Origin: Deltaproteobacteria bacterium | GTDB taxonomy: Bacteria; Myxococcota; XYA12-FULL-58-9 | Assembly (NCBI GenBank): GCA_016218825.1 | Contig: JACRCV010000086.1 | Location: forward strand, 62,001-126,000 | Direction: 5' to 3' | Length of the DNA: 64,000 bases | Part shown: positions 25,899-34,697 of the stretch, one piece after another | Layout of the letters: every line of letters starts with the position of its first letter | Position numbering within the stretch: the stretch's first letter is position 1 | Translations under genes and position numbers: made by a program | The notes under the pieces: model-generated | The model's input: only the letters and a program-made list of their open reading frames with translations | The model's database searches: none | What the model was told of the DNA's origin: nothing

Positions 25899-26891
25899 TC
25901 AGGCTCTTTTGCCGGTCGCCACTTCAGCGCGCGTGAGATCGGCGAGGCGGAGCTGCACCGCCGGCAGGCTCGCGAGGCCCACGAGCACGGTCGGGATGAT
26001 CTGCGCGAAGTGGTAGACCAGGGCCAACGACAGCGCCGGCGTCTTCGCGACCCCGAAGGCGCCGAGCGCCACGACGGTCGCGAACTCGAAGGTGCCGACG
26101 CCGGAGGGCGCGCCGGGGATCATCACCGCGACGTTGATCGCGGCCAGAACAAAGAGCGCGTGCGCCAGGTCGAGCTCGATGTGCATCGCCGTGAAGCACA
26201 GGTAGACCATCACCCCTTGCACTATCCAGCCGCAAAGGCCGATCGCCACCACCGCCAGGGTTCGCTTGACGTCGTGTAGGGTCTCGAAGCCCTCGCCCAA
26301 CCGACCGACGAGCCTCTCTACCCGGGGCTTGATCGCCCCCGGCAGCCAGAGGCGCGAGCTGCGCCCCGCGGTGCCGAGCGCCATCACCACCAGCCCGACC
26401 CCGATCGCCGCCACCGTGATGCTCGCCAACGTCACCGTGATCGTCGTCAGCCACACCGGGGTGTCGAACATCAGGGGCAGGCCGAGCATCACCAGGACCA
26501 GGCCGAGGCCCTCCAGGGTGTGGTCGACCACCAGCGAACCGAGCAACATCGCCTTGCTGGCGCCGGTCTGGCCGGCGAGCACCAACACCCGCACCAGCTC
26601 GCCGCCGCGCGCCGGCAAGAAGTTGTTGGCCATGTGGCCGATGGTGGTCGCCAGGACCACCTTCGTCAGCGGCAGTGCCTCGGTCGCGGCGATGATCGCG
26701 CGCCAGCGCCAGCCACGTACGCCGAGCATGCCGAGGTTCAACGCCACGACCCCCAAGAGCGGCGGCCACTCGGCCGCTTTGAAGGTCGCGACGAGGGCGC
26801 GGACGTCGACGTCCCAGAACGCCGCGCACAGGAGCGCCACCGAGATCAGGATCCCCAGGACGCCGAGGGCCTTGCGGTGCGACGACTGCAT
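25899..26891 (-). CDS. Lysylphosphatidylglycerol synthase-type transmembrane (flippase-like) protein
   Basis: A 330-residue polytopic inner-membrane protein with about eight hydrophobic spans, of the UPF0104/AglD family related to the flippase half of MprF. Diagnostic segments are RGWRWRAIIAA near residue 60, IGHMANNFLPARGGELVRVLVL (the N-x-x-L-P-x-R-x-G-E motif) near 85-105, and NVAVMIPGAPSGVGTFEFATVVAL near 250-275. Family members translocate lipids or lipid-linked sugars; no synthetase domain is attached here, so the substrate is unknown. It is 21 bases downstream of the adenosine-specific kinase gene on the same strand, which is 12 bases downstream of a PilZ gene, so these three probably form one transcript. 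Confidence 0.9.
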   Translation of the reverse strand: MQSSHRKALGVLGILISVALLCAAFWDVDVRALVATFKAAEWPPLLGVVALNLGMLGVRGWRWRAIIAATEALPLTKVVLATTIGHMANNFLPARGGELVRVLVLAGQTGASKAMLLGSLVVDHTLEGLGLVLVMLGLPLMFDTPVWLTTITVTLASITVAAIGVGLVVMALGTAGRSSRLWLPGAIKPRVERLVGRLGEGFETLHDVKRTLAVVAIGLCGWIVQGVMVYLCFTAMHIELDLAHALFVLAAINVAVMIPGAPSGVGTFEFATVVALGAFGVAKTPALSLALVYHFAQIIPTVLVGLASLPAVQLRLADLTRAEVATGKRA

Positions 26892-26912
26892 TCCGACCAG
26901 GCTCGCCCGAAT

Positions 26913-27398
26913 TCAGCCGAGCTTCAACCCGATCTTTCGCAAGAACGCCACGCGCTCCGCCGTTTCCTTCGGGCCCTCGACGCCGAGCGGCGAGCCGCCG
27001 TCGATGACGCCCAGCACGCCGCGCCCGAGCGGGCTCTCCGCGACCACCACCTCGACCGGGTTGGCGGTGGCGCAGAAGATCCGACAGACCTCGGGCACCT
27101 CGCGGACGGCGCGCAGCGCGTGGATCGGAAACAGGTTGCCGAGCGTCACGAGAAAGGTGTGGCCGGCGCCGATCGCCTGCAGGTTCTTGACCGCGAGCGC
27201 CTCGAGCTCGGGATCGGTGCCCGAGTGGCGCAAGAGCCGCGGCCCGGAGGCCTCGCAGAACGCGACCCCGAACTTCGCCCCGGGCACCGAGGTGGCGAGG
27301 GCCTCGTGCAGGTCTTCGACCGTGCGGATGAAGTGCGCTTGGCCGAGGATGATGTTCACCTCGTCCGGCTTGTCGATGCGGACGGTCGTGAGGTTCAT
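26913..27398 (-). CDS. Adenosine-specific kinase family protein
   Basis: A 161-residue protein matching the small PF04008-type adenosine-specific kinase family throughout: DKPDEVNIILGQAHFIRTVED, VPGAKFGVAFCEASGPRLLR, SGTDPELEALAVKN, IGAGHTFLVTLGNLFP and IFCATANPVEVVVAESPLG. The length fits the family. The family name comes from archaeal proteins with adenosine-binding structure; the physiological reaction in bacteria is not settled, so the name should be read as a family label. It is the middle gene of a PilZ - kinase - flippase-like set on the minus strand. The ATG at 27398 agrees with the family's start. Confidence 0.9.
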   Translation of the reverse strand: MNLTTVRIDKPDEVNIILGQAHFIRTVEDLHEALATSVPGAKFGVAFCEASGPRLLRHSGTDPELEALAVKNLQAIGAGHTFLVTLGNLFPIHALRAVREVPEVCRIFCATANPVEVVVAESPLGRGVLGVIDGGSPLGVEGPKETAERVAFLRKIGLKLG

Positions 27399-27410
27399 CG
27401 GCGCTCCAGG

Positions 27411-27746
27411 TTAGTCGAGGCGGTCGAACTCCAGGCCGGCGCCGATGGCTTGATGCTCGGCGCTGCGTCCAACCCAACGCACCGTCGCCAGCACCATCAC
27501 CGGGTCGGCCTCGGCGCGGGGACTGTATTTCAACAACACCGTGTCACCCGGCTCTACGAACGCCATCGCGCTGCGGTCGTCGCCGTGGGCGATCGTGCGG
27601 TATGCGCCTGCCGGGGTAAAGAAAACCCCGCCGCGGCTGATGTCGCACACCAGGCCCTCGGCGAAGCTGCCACCCAAGCGACACTCGGCATCCCATTGCA
27701 CCTCGCGGCGCGATTGCTCCCGGCGATTCGCTGGATTGGTCAGCAT
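27411..27746 (-). CDS. Stand-alone PilZ domain protein
   Basis: A 111-residue single-domain PilZ protein. NRREQSRREVQWDAECRL contains the arginine-rich RxxxR segment and LVCDISRGGVFF gives the D-x-S-x-x-G motif, so cyclic-di-GMP binding is plausible. ATG 27746 is chosen because GAGGAGGT lies five bases upstream and the RxxxR motif is then at residues 8-15; the frame continues upstream without homology. It heads a probable minus-strand unit with the adenosine-specific kinase and the flippase-like protein, which would place those under second-messenger control only if the PilZ protein acts on them, a point the sequence does not show. It is divergent from the glycoside hydrolase at 27857. Confidence 0.87.
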   Translation of the reverse strand: MLTNPANRREQSRREVQWDAECRLGGSFAEGLVCDISRGGVFFTPAGAYRTIAHGDDRSAMAFVEPGDTVLLKYSPRAEADPVMVLATVRWVGRSAEHQAIGAGLEFDRLD

Positions 27747-27856
27747 GGCAAACCTCCTCTTACGACCACAGATGCTACGCTTGTGGGTGTAACCCGTACA
27801 GCGGAAAGTTTGTTCCGGGTCGGGACCGGCTCGGTCGGTTCTGGTAGGGGTACGAC

Positions 27857-30145
27857 ATGAAGGCACAGCGTGGGGGCAAGTGGACCGTCGCGTTACCAAC
27901 GATGGCGGCGGTCATGCTGACGGCGCCGGCGGCCGCGCGGGCGCAGGTCGCAAACGGCGGCTTCGAGGCCGGCACTACGGCGTGGAGCTTCAACACCGAC
28001 GGCGCCGGCACCTTGAGCGTGGTGAGCCCGGGCCAGGACGGCACCGGCAGCGCCGGCCGTGTGACGATCACGACTCTTGGTAGCATCATGCAGTTGATGC
28101 AGGAGGGGATTTCGCTCGTCGCCGGCAGCCGCTACACCCTCTCCTTCTGGGCCTATGCGACCGGCGCTCATGACGTGCAGGTCTCGATCTTCAAGACCGG
28201 CTCGCCGTTCACCAACTACGGCCTCCTGCCCACCGTCGCCGACCTCCCCGCCACTTGGGGCAGGTTCGAGGTGAGCTTCATCGCCTCCGGCTTCGCCGGC
28301 ACGGTGAGCGACGCGCGCCTGCAGCTGTGGTTCGTGGGCCATGCCCAGGCCGGCGACCTGTATCACCTCGACGACGTCAGCCTGGTCGAGGCGGCGGCGC
28401 TGCCGACCGCGACCGTGAGCGTGGATGCCGCGAGCCCGGGTGAGCCGATCCCCAACTACCACCAGTACGCGAACGTCGTCGAGCGCGGCTTCAAAGGAAA
28501 CAACGGCGCGCTCGATGTGGCGGCGCTCCGCGAGCTCGGGCTCGAGCAGGTGCGGGTGTTTTCGGTGGTGAAGTGCTGGGCGCCGTCGTCGGCGGCCGGC
28601 ATCGGAGATCCGAGCGCCTACACCTTCGACACCAGCTGCTTCGGGCCCTACGGCAACGACGGCCTCATCGACTACGTGCTGGCGCTCGGCGCTCAACCGA
28701 TCATCTCGCTGCACCATCGCATCCCGGACTGGCTGCTGCAGCCGGGCTACACCTGCGGCGACTCCTGTACCACGAGCGGCGCCACCAACTCCTGTTACCC
28801 CCGAGACCTCACGCAGTACCGCACCCTGCTCACCACCATGCTGCGGCACTACAAGACCCGTTACCCCGGCTTCGTCAACTTCGACGTCTACAACGAGCCG
28901 CAGTGCGCCACGGTCTCGCCCGACGAGTACGCGGCGATGCACGAGGAAGCGGTCCGCGCCGCGCTCACCGTCAACGCCGAGCTCGCCACCGGCGTGCCCG
29001 CGATCGAGGTCGGCGGCCCCGGTCCGATTCAGGCCAACCTCGCCTATCTCACCGCCACGGTCTCGAGGCTAAAGGCCGCCTCGCCGCCGCTGCCGTTTGC
29101 CTTCGCCTCCTGGCACTACTACTCCGAGGGCTCGCCCAACATCTGGGGCGACACCCTCGGCCGCTGGGACGCCGAGCTGCGCCGACTGGGAGCGACCACG
29201 AAGCAGTTCGCCGGCGAGTTCGGCTATCTCACCAACAACGACAGCCCGAGCAACATCGCCGAGAGCGCCTACGGCACCAACTTCTGCCAGCCGGGGCCGG
29301 CGCAGCCGACCGCTCGCCAGGTCGCCGCCAACGCCGCCGGCACCGCGGCCGCCTATCACTCCTTCCTCGACGCTGCCTCCAGCCTCGGGGTCTGGTTTCG
29401 ACCCCTGATCTGGGTCCTCAACGACTACCCGCGCCACGCCCGCTCGGTGATGGTGCCGAACCGCGTCCGCAACAAGATCTCCGGCGCCTGCGAGGACGGC
29501 AAGGTGATGCCGACCTACAACGTCATGAAGTTCTGGGGGCAGCTCGCCGGGCTCGCGCGCCTGGCGGCGAGCTCGGACGCCGCGCCCCTCAGGATCGGCG
29601 TTTCCGGCGTCGCCGCCATCGGCCCGGCCACCGTGCAGCTGTTGGTCTACAACAACGGCGCCGCGGGCGCGGCCAACACCAAAGACGTCACCCTAAGCCT
29701 CGTGGGCCTGCCGCCGGCGTGGCAGGGTCGTCCGCTCGCGCTCGCGCGTCTTCTCACCGACGAGAGCCACGGCAACTACATGGTCGACCCGGCGCACGAC
29801 CGCGCCGAGCTGGTGGAGACCGCGGTGGTGCAGGCGGCGCCGGAGCTGTCCTTGCGCTTCATGCTCGCGGCCGGCGCGGTGACGCTGATCACTCTGACGC
29901 GGACCGAGCCGGCAGACGGCGGCCCGAGCGACGCCGGCGACGCCGCTCCCGCGGACGACGGTCTCGCATCCGAGGCCGGCGATCCGCCGGGCTCGCCGTC
30001 CGACCTGGGTTCCGGCGCTGACGCGGACAGCGGCCGGGCGCTGGCGTCCGGTTGCCACAGTTGCGCGACGGGCGGCGCCTCGCTCTGGCTCACGTTGGCC
30101 GCCGGCGCCATCGCCGCCGCCCGCGGGCGACGCCGACGACGCTGA
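27857..30145 (+). CDS. Secreted glycoside hydrolase (GH39-like) with MYXO-CTERM-like tail
   Basis: A 762-residue exported protein. Order: signal peptide ending near residue 31; a CBM_4_9-like carbohydrate-binding beta sandwich (about 34-185, NGGFEAGTTAWSF to LYHLDDVSLVE); a TIM barrel (about 195-570) of the clan-A type, with FDVYNEPQC carrying the acid/base Glu and FAGEFGYL carrying a candidate nucleophile Glu; a beta-rich C-terminal domain; a Pro/Ala/Asp-rich linker; and at the end GCHSC, a hydrophobic segment and RGRRRRR. The last element fits the MYXO-CTERM sorting tail and points to surface attachment. The arrangement of strands (LGLEQVRVF, IDYVLALGAQPIISL) is closest to GH39-type xylosidases, but substrate is not proven. 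Starts at ATG 27857. Confidence 0.82.
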   Translation: MKAQRGGKWTVALPTMAAVMLTAPAAARAQVANGGFEAGTTAWSFNTDGAGTLSVVSPGQDGTGSAGRVTITTLGSIMQLMQEGISLVAGSRYTLSFWAYATGAHDVQVSIFKTGSPFTNYGLLPTVADLPATWGRFEVSFIASGFAGTVSDARLQLWFVGHAQAGDLYHLDDVSLVEAAALPTATVSVDAASPGEPIPNYHQYANVVERGFKGNNGALDVAALRELGLEQVRVFSVVKCWAPSSAAGIGDPSAYTFDTSCFGPYGNDGLIDYVLALGAQPIISLHHRIPDWLLQPGYTCGDSCTTSGATNSCYPRDLTQYRTLLTTMLRHYKTRYPGFVNFDVYNEPQCATVSPDEYAAMHEEAVRAALTVNAELATGVPAIEVGGPGPIQANLAYLTATVSRLKAASPPLPFAFASWHYYSEGSPNIWGDTLGRWDAELRRLGATTKQFAGEFGYLTNNDSPSNIAESAYGTNFCQPGPAQPTARQVAANAAGTAAAYHSFLDAASSLGVWFRPLIWVLNDYPRHARSVMVPNRVRNKISGACEDGKVMPTYNVMKFWGQLAGLARLAASSDAAPLRIGVSGVAAIGPATVQLLVYNNGAAGAANTKDVTLSLVGLPPAWQGRPLALARLLTDESHGNYMVDPAHDRAELVETAVVQAAPELSLRFMLAAGAVTLITLTRTEPADGGPSDAGDAAPADDGLASEAGDPPGSPSDLGSGADADSGRALASGCHSCATGGASLWLTLAAGAIAAARGRRRRR

Positions 30146-30151
30146 CCAACG

Positions 30152-33100
30152 CTAGCGCGCGACGTAGAAGGCCTGCACCACGCCCAGCCGGTCGAGGGCG
30201 ACGCGGACGGAGGGGCGCGGCCCGGAGTGGTCGAGGACGAATCTCGGGCCCGGGCCGTTCGCGAGATCGTCGGCGGCCGCGCGGGGCAGCTCGCTCCAGC
30301 TGAAGGCCTCGCGATAGATGCCGCGCACCAGGCCGGTCCCGTAGTCGGTCGTCCGGGGGAGGTAGGACGCGCCACCGGCGGTGCCGGCGAGCGGGTCGTC
30401 CGGGAAGGCGTCGGCGCGCCCCAGGTCCTTGACGCGCAAGAAGACGTGCATTTCCACGCCGGCGGCGGACAGGTCGAGGCTCGCGCGCGCCGGGATGATG
30501 GGCAGCTCGATCAGGACGCCGCGCTCCGGGTTGGCGTCGAGGTCCAGGCCGGCGACGGCGCCGCTCGCGTCGCGGCCGAGGCGGGTGCCCACCTGCCAGC
30601 GACCGGTCTCGCCTTGCGGGTCCGGGATCAGGCTGAGATCGCCGAAGACCTCATAGGCGCGGGTCAGCGGCGCCAGGCGGTTGTCGCGGGCGGTCGCGAG
30701 GCCTGAGCGGCGCAGGCGCGCCGCGAAGTCCCGGCCGACGAAGAAGCCGTCCTGGACCGGCTCGGTGGCGCGGTAGCGTCGCAGGCCGATCGACGCCCGA
30801 TAGGGCTCGCCGAACGCGTCGACCCCTGCAGCGACGACGGCGCCGAGCTGCTCTGGGCCCGTGAGGGTGCGGCCCCAGGTGTCCCAACGGTTCCAGCGCC
30901 GGCCGGGCGCGACGTAGATCGCCAGGTCGGGCGTGTTGGCCGGCTTGACGGCCGCGCCGGCGCCGACCAGGTCGAGCACCCCGTCCCCGTTCATGTCCGC
31001 CGTGTGCACCGCGACGATGCTCGGCGGCAGCCCGGAGTCGACCGCGGCGCGGAACGTCCCGTTGGCGGCCCCGGCGGTGGTCGCGCCCTCGGCGACCAGG
31101 ACGTGCCGATCGGTGTCGGCCGCCAGAAACACCACGTCGAGCACGCCGTCGCCGGTCACGTCGTCGGCGAACGCGGTCTTGACCGCGAGCGGCAACGTGC
31201 CGGCGCTCGCGACGCTGGTGCTGCAGCCGGCGGGCGCCACCTGCACCAGCTCCAGCAGGCTGCCGGTCGCGCCGTCGCTGCGCGCCACCAAGATCTCGCC
31301 CAAGCCGTCGTCGTCGAAGTCGCCGGTCGCGGTGGCCTGGAGGGTGGTGGCGACGTTGACGCTGCACGCCGCCGCGAACGTGCCGTCGGATTTGCCGCCG
31401 CTGCCGCGGCCGAAGACGATGCTGACGACGGTGTTTCCCGACGCGGCGATGTCCAGGATGCCGTCGGCGTTCAGGTCGGCCACCGCCGCCGAGGTCCCGA
31501 GGTTCGTGCCGCCGGTGGCCAACGTCGAGACCGCGAAGGTGTTGTTGAACACCCCGCCCGTCCTCTGCGGCACGTAGGCGTAGAGCGGGCCGTCGGCGGT
31601 GATGATGTCGGCGAGGCCGTCGTCGGTGACGTCGGTGGCGATGAACCACCGCATGCAGATCCCCCAGTTGATCGCGAACGAGGCCGAGACCGAGTAGTCC
31701 CACAGCGCTTGCGGCCGGGCCGTCGGCAGCACGCCCAAGCGGCAGAAATCGATGTCCGACAGGATGGCGTCGGGCACCGCGTCGCCGTTGACGTCGCCGA
31801 AGCCGTAGCTGTGGAGCGACACGACGCCGCCGAGGCTCATCTGATTGGCAGCCACGAGCGCGAGGCGTCCGGTCGGGTGATCGAAGCCGCTCCGCCCCTG
31901 GAGCACGAGGGCGCTGTCCAAAGTCGGGTCGCCCCACAAGACATCGAGCGCGCCGTCGGCGTCGACGTCGGTGACGTGGATCGCGGTCGGGGCGGCCCCG
32001 GTCTCGCCGCGCCAGTAGGTGCCGAACGCCGCGTTTGGCAGCGCCGGGCTGCTGGTTGACAGCCAAACGTCGAGGTGGCTGGTGGCCGGGCAGCTCCACA
32101 GCACGTCGATGTCGGCGCGGTGGTCGCCGTCCAGGTCGCGGGCGTCGAAGTCGAAGTAATACGACGAAGCGCAGGTCGAGGTCGTCACCAGGCGATCGAC
32201 GAGGTCGAGGCGATCGCGGGTCGGCTGGCGCAGCGCTTGGATGTCGATCATCCCCCGACCGGACTCCCGGGCGCCGCTCGCCAGGCGTTGCGACGCCGAC
32301 AAGATCTCACGCTTTCCGTCCCCGTCGACGTCCACCAGCCGCAGGTGCGTCGGCCAGCCCCGGATCACTCCCCCCGGCACCAGCGCCGCCAGGCCGGCGT
32401 CACTGCCGAGGTAGAGCGACACCCTGCCGTCGACCGCCAGGGTGACGTCGGCCACCGCGAGATCGTCGTAGGCATCGGCGTCGACGTCGCCGGCCGCTAT
32501 CTCGACGTTGCGGAACTCGTCCTCGACCGCGGTGTCCCAGTCGTGACCCTGAAAATGCTCGGCCAGCGTGACCGACGTGTCGAGCACCGGATCGGTCGCC
32601 AAGACCCGCGCCCGTCCCGGACAGATCACGACCTGGGCCTCGGCGCCGGCCCCGATCCACGCCAGCGCCGCGAGGTCATCCTTGCCGTCGCCGTTGAAGT
32701 CGCCGGTCGCGATCCGGGGGACGGCGAGCGAGGTCAGTGGGTAGCCGTTCGGGTCGAGCACGAAGGTCTGATTCGCCTGGCCGACCGCGACGCGGACGTG
32801 GCTGCCGTCGGTGTAGGCGATGTCGAGGCGGCCGTCGCCGTCCAGATCGCCCACCGCCAGCCCCTGCATGCCGTCACGACTGATCGCGAAGCTCGCGGCG
32901 CCGTCCTTGACGAGCCAGCCGGTGGCGGCGCTGGCCCGATAGACGTCGATCGACAGCCCGGTGTTGAGGACCAGGTCCTCGCGACCGTCGGCGTCGAGAT
33001 CCCGCACCACGACGCGGTGCAGACGATAGCTGCTCGCCGGGATCGCGTAGCTGTCGCCGGCGCCGAGGCTGCCGTCGCCGACCCCGGTGACGCCGCCGCC

Positions 33101-34597
33101 GCGGTAGAGGGTGGTCGCGGTCTGGGCGTCGGCCAGCACGTCCTGAAGGCCGTCGGCGTTGCTGTCCAGCAGCGCCACGGTCGCCGACGCCGAGCCCATC
33201 GCGTAGCGAAACGCGAGGCCGTAGCTCGTCGTGTCGCTGTTGCTGGTCTGCAGCCCGACGGTGCCGCTGACCGCCGCGACCGTGCCGACGCCGACGCCGG
33301 CGTAGCGATCGGCAGGGGTCACGCGAAGGCGGATGCTGGTCGGCTCGCGCGACCCCACGTCGGCCACCGGATCCCACACGAAACGGTGGACCACGGCGCC
33401 GCCCCGCGCGCTCCGCGTCGCGAGGTCGTAGCGACCTTCGCTGGTCGGGACCGGCAGCTCGGTGCAGGCGAACCAATCGGTCGCGTCGTCGATGGCGTAT
33501 TCGACACGGACGTCGGCGGCGTCGCCCTCGGTGTCGGCGAGCCGATACATCACCGTCACGGCGCCGGAGGCACGGCCCGGGGCGTCGATCTCCGCCGCCA
33601 GGTATTCCACCCGCGGCGGTGACTGGTTCTCGACGTCGACAGTGACCTCTAGCCACGGGCCGAAGTCGAGCGTCCCGGGCACCGGCTCGTCGTGGGCCCG
33701 CATTCGCAGCACGACGCCGGGGGCGTTGCGGGCGCCGATGCCGCCGAGGGCGGACGCCGCGATGCTGTTCCAGACGATGACCTGCTCGGCGCCGTCGGTC
33801 GGCAGACCGCTGGTCGAGCCGAATTCCACCCGCGCCGGATGAAACTGCCCCGGGAGATCGTCTGGGGCGTGGAAGGCGAGCTCCATCGCGGCGAGATCGA
33901 GGTCGCCGGCCTCCTGGGTCAGACGAAACGGCACCGGCACCAGCCGGCTGTAGCTGCCGGCGGCGAGCGCCAGCTCCAGCGCCGGGAAGGCGTTGCCGGC
34001 CGCGAACGGCCCGCGCTCGACCCCGGCGCCGGAGAGCGGCGTGACCGAGGTATCGCTGGGCACGGCGCGCAGCGTCAGGGTGGGAACGAACGCGAGGACG
34101 GTGGTGTCGCCGAGCCCGTCGCCGTCGGTGTCTGCCTGTCGGGTCGGCAGCGGGCACGAGGCGGCGCTGGCGACGTTGGCCTCGGCGACCAGGCTCCAGG
34201 TCACGGTGTAGGCCAGGCCAGCGGCGAGAGCGTCGAGCGCGGTCGGGCTCCGGTCGAGGGTGGTCACCGGGCAGAAGGTGGCGCCGTCGACCGAGTAGGT
34301 GAAGCTCACGCTCACCTGGTCGTCGCCGAAGGGCGGCGCGTTAGGATCGGAGAGCGTGAACGACAGGATCAACGAACCCAGGCCGCGGGCCGGCGTCTCC
34401 AGGCTGACCGCCGGGTCGAGGTTGCCGCCACCGCGGGCGCAGGTGTGGGTCGCGGCGCTGCAGGCGTATTCGTCGGGGCAGTCGGCCTCGGAGGCGCAGG
34501 AGATCACGGCGGTCTCCGGCACGCTCAGGTCCACCGAGCACGCCCCGACGAGAACGGAGAGACCCACCGCGACGATCGACACCGACCTGCGCAACAT
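30152..34597 (-). CDS. Giant FG-GAP/VCBS-repeat lipoprotein
   Basis: A 1481-residue predicted lipoprotein: MLRRSVSIVAVGLSVLVGAC, with Cys20 as lipidation site. The first 450 residues contain a Cys-rich EADCPDEYACSAATHTC segment and beta-sandwich-like stretches. From about 520 to 1270 there are some fourteen FG-GAP/VCBS-type repeats, each with a calcium-loop pattern D-x-[DN]-x-D-G-x-x-D (DLDADGREDLVL, DLDGDGRLDIAY, DFNGDGKDDLAA, DVDGDGKREIL, DVNGDAVPDAIL, DMNGDGVLDLVG and others). Such repeats build integrin-alpha-like propellers. The C-terminus is not recognised. The start at 34597 follows from the signal peptide; longer frames lack one. It is very likely surface-exposed and calcium-dependent; binding partner unknown. 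The C-terminus converges with the hydrolase gene with six bases between stops. Confidence 0.85.
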   Translation of the reverse strand: MLRRSVSIVAVGLSVLVGACSVDLSVPETAVISCASEADCPDEYACSAATHTCARGGGNLDPAVSLETPARGLGSLILSFTLSDPNAPPFGDDQVSVSFTYSVDGATFCPVTTLDRSPTALDALAAGLAYTVTWSLVAEANVASAASCPLPTRQADTDGDGLGDTTVLAFVPTLTLRAVPSDTSVTPLSGAGVERGPFAAGNAFPALELALAAGSYSRLVPVPFRLTQEAGDLDLAAMELAFHAPDDLPGQFHPARVEFGSTSGLPTDGAEQVIVWNSIAASALGGIGARNAPGVVLRMRAHDEPVPGTLDFGPWLEVTVDVENQSPPRVEYLAAEIDAPGRASGAVTVMYRLADTEGDAADVRVEYAIDDATDWFACTELPVPTSEGRYDLATRSARGGAVVHRFVWDPVADVGSREPTSIRLRVTPADRYAGVGVGTVAAVSGTVGLQTSNSDTTSYGLAFRYAMGSASATVALLDSNADGLQDVLADAQTATTLYRGGGVTGVGDGSLGAGDSYAIPASSYRLHRVVVRDLDADGREDLVLNTGLSIDVYRASAATGWLVKDGAASFAISRDGMQGLAVGDLDGDGRLDIAYTDGSHVRVAVGQANQTFVLDPNGYPLTSLAVPRIATGDFNGDGKDDLAALAWIGAGAEAQVVICPGRARVLATDPVLDTSVTLAEHFQGHDWDTAVEDEFRNVEIAAGDVDADAYDDLAVADVTLAVDGRVSLYLGSDAGLAALVPGGVIRGWPTHLRLVDVDGDGKREILSASQRLASGARESGRGMIDIQALRQPTRDRLDLVDRLVTTSTCASSYYFDFDARDLDGDHRADIDVLWSCPATSHLDVWLSTSSPALPNAAFGTYWRGETGAAPTAIHVTDVDADGALDVLWGDPTLDSALVLQGRSGFDHPTGRLALVAANQMSLGGVVSLHSYGFGDVNGDAVPDAILSDIDFCRLGVLPTARPQALWDYSVSASFAINWGICMRWFIATDVTDDGLADIITADGPLYAYVPQRTGGVFNNTFAVSTLATGGTNLGTSAAVADLNADGILDIAASGNTVVSIVFGRGSGGKSDGTFAAACSVNVATTLQATATGDFDDDGLGEILVARSDGATGSLLELVQVAPAGCSTSVASAGTLPLAVKTAFADDVTGDGVLDVVFLAADTDRHVLVAEGATTAGAANGTFRAAVDSGLPPSIVAVHTADMNGDGVLDLVGAGAAVKPANTPDLAIYVAPGRRWNRWDTWGRTLTGPEQLGAVVAAGVDAFGEPYRASIGLRRYRATEPVQDGFFVGRDFAARLRRSGLATARDNRLAPLTRAYEVFGDLSLIPDPQGETGRWQVGTRLGRDASGAVAGLDLDANPERGVLIELPIIPARASLDLSAAGVEMHVFLRVKDLGRADAFPDDPLAGTAGGASYLPRTTDYGTGLVRGIYREAFSWSELPRAAADDLANGPGPRFVLDHSGPRPSVRVALDRLGVVQAFYVAR

Positions 34598-34697
34598 GAG
34601 GACCCCCAAAAAGAGGCAGCCGAGACGGTCGGGCACCGAGGCCGTGCCTATCAGGGAAGACCGGGACCGGCAATTCGAGCCTGCTGCCGTTGGCGTA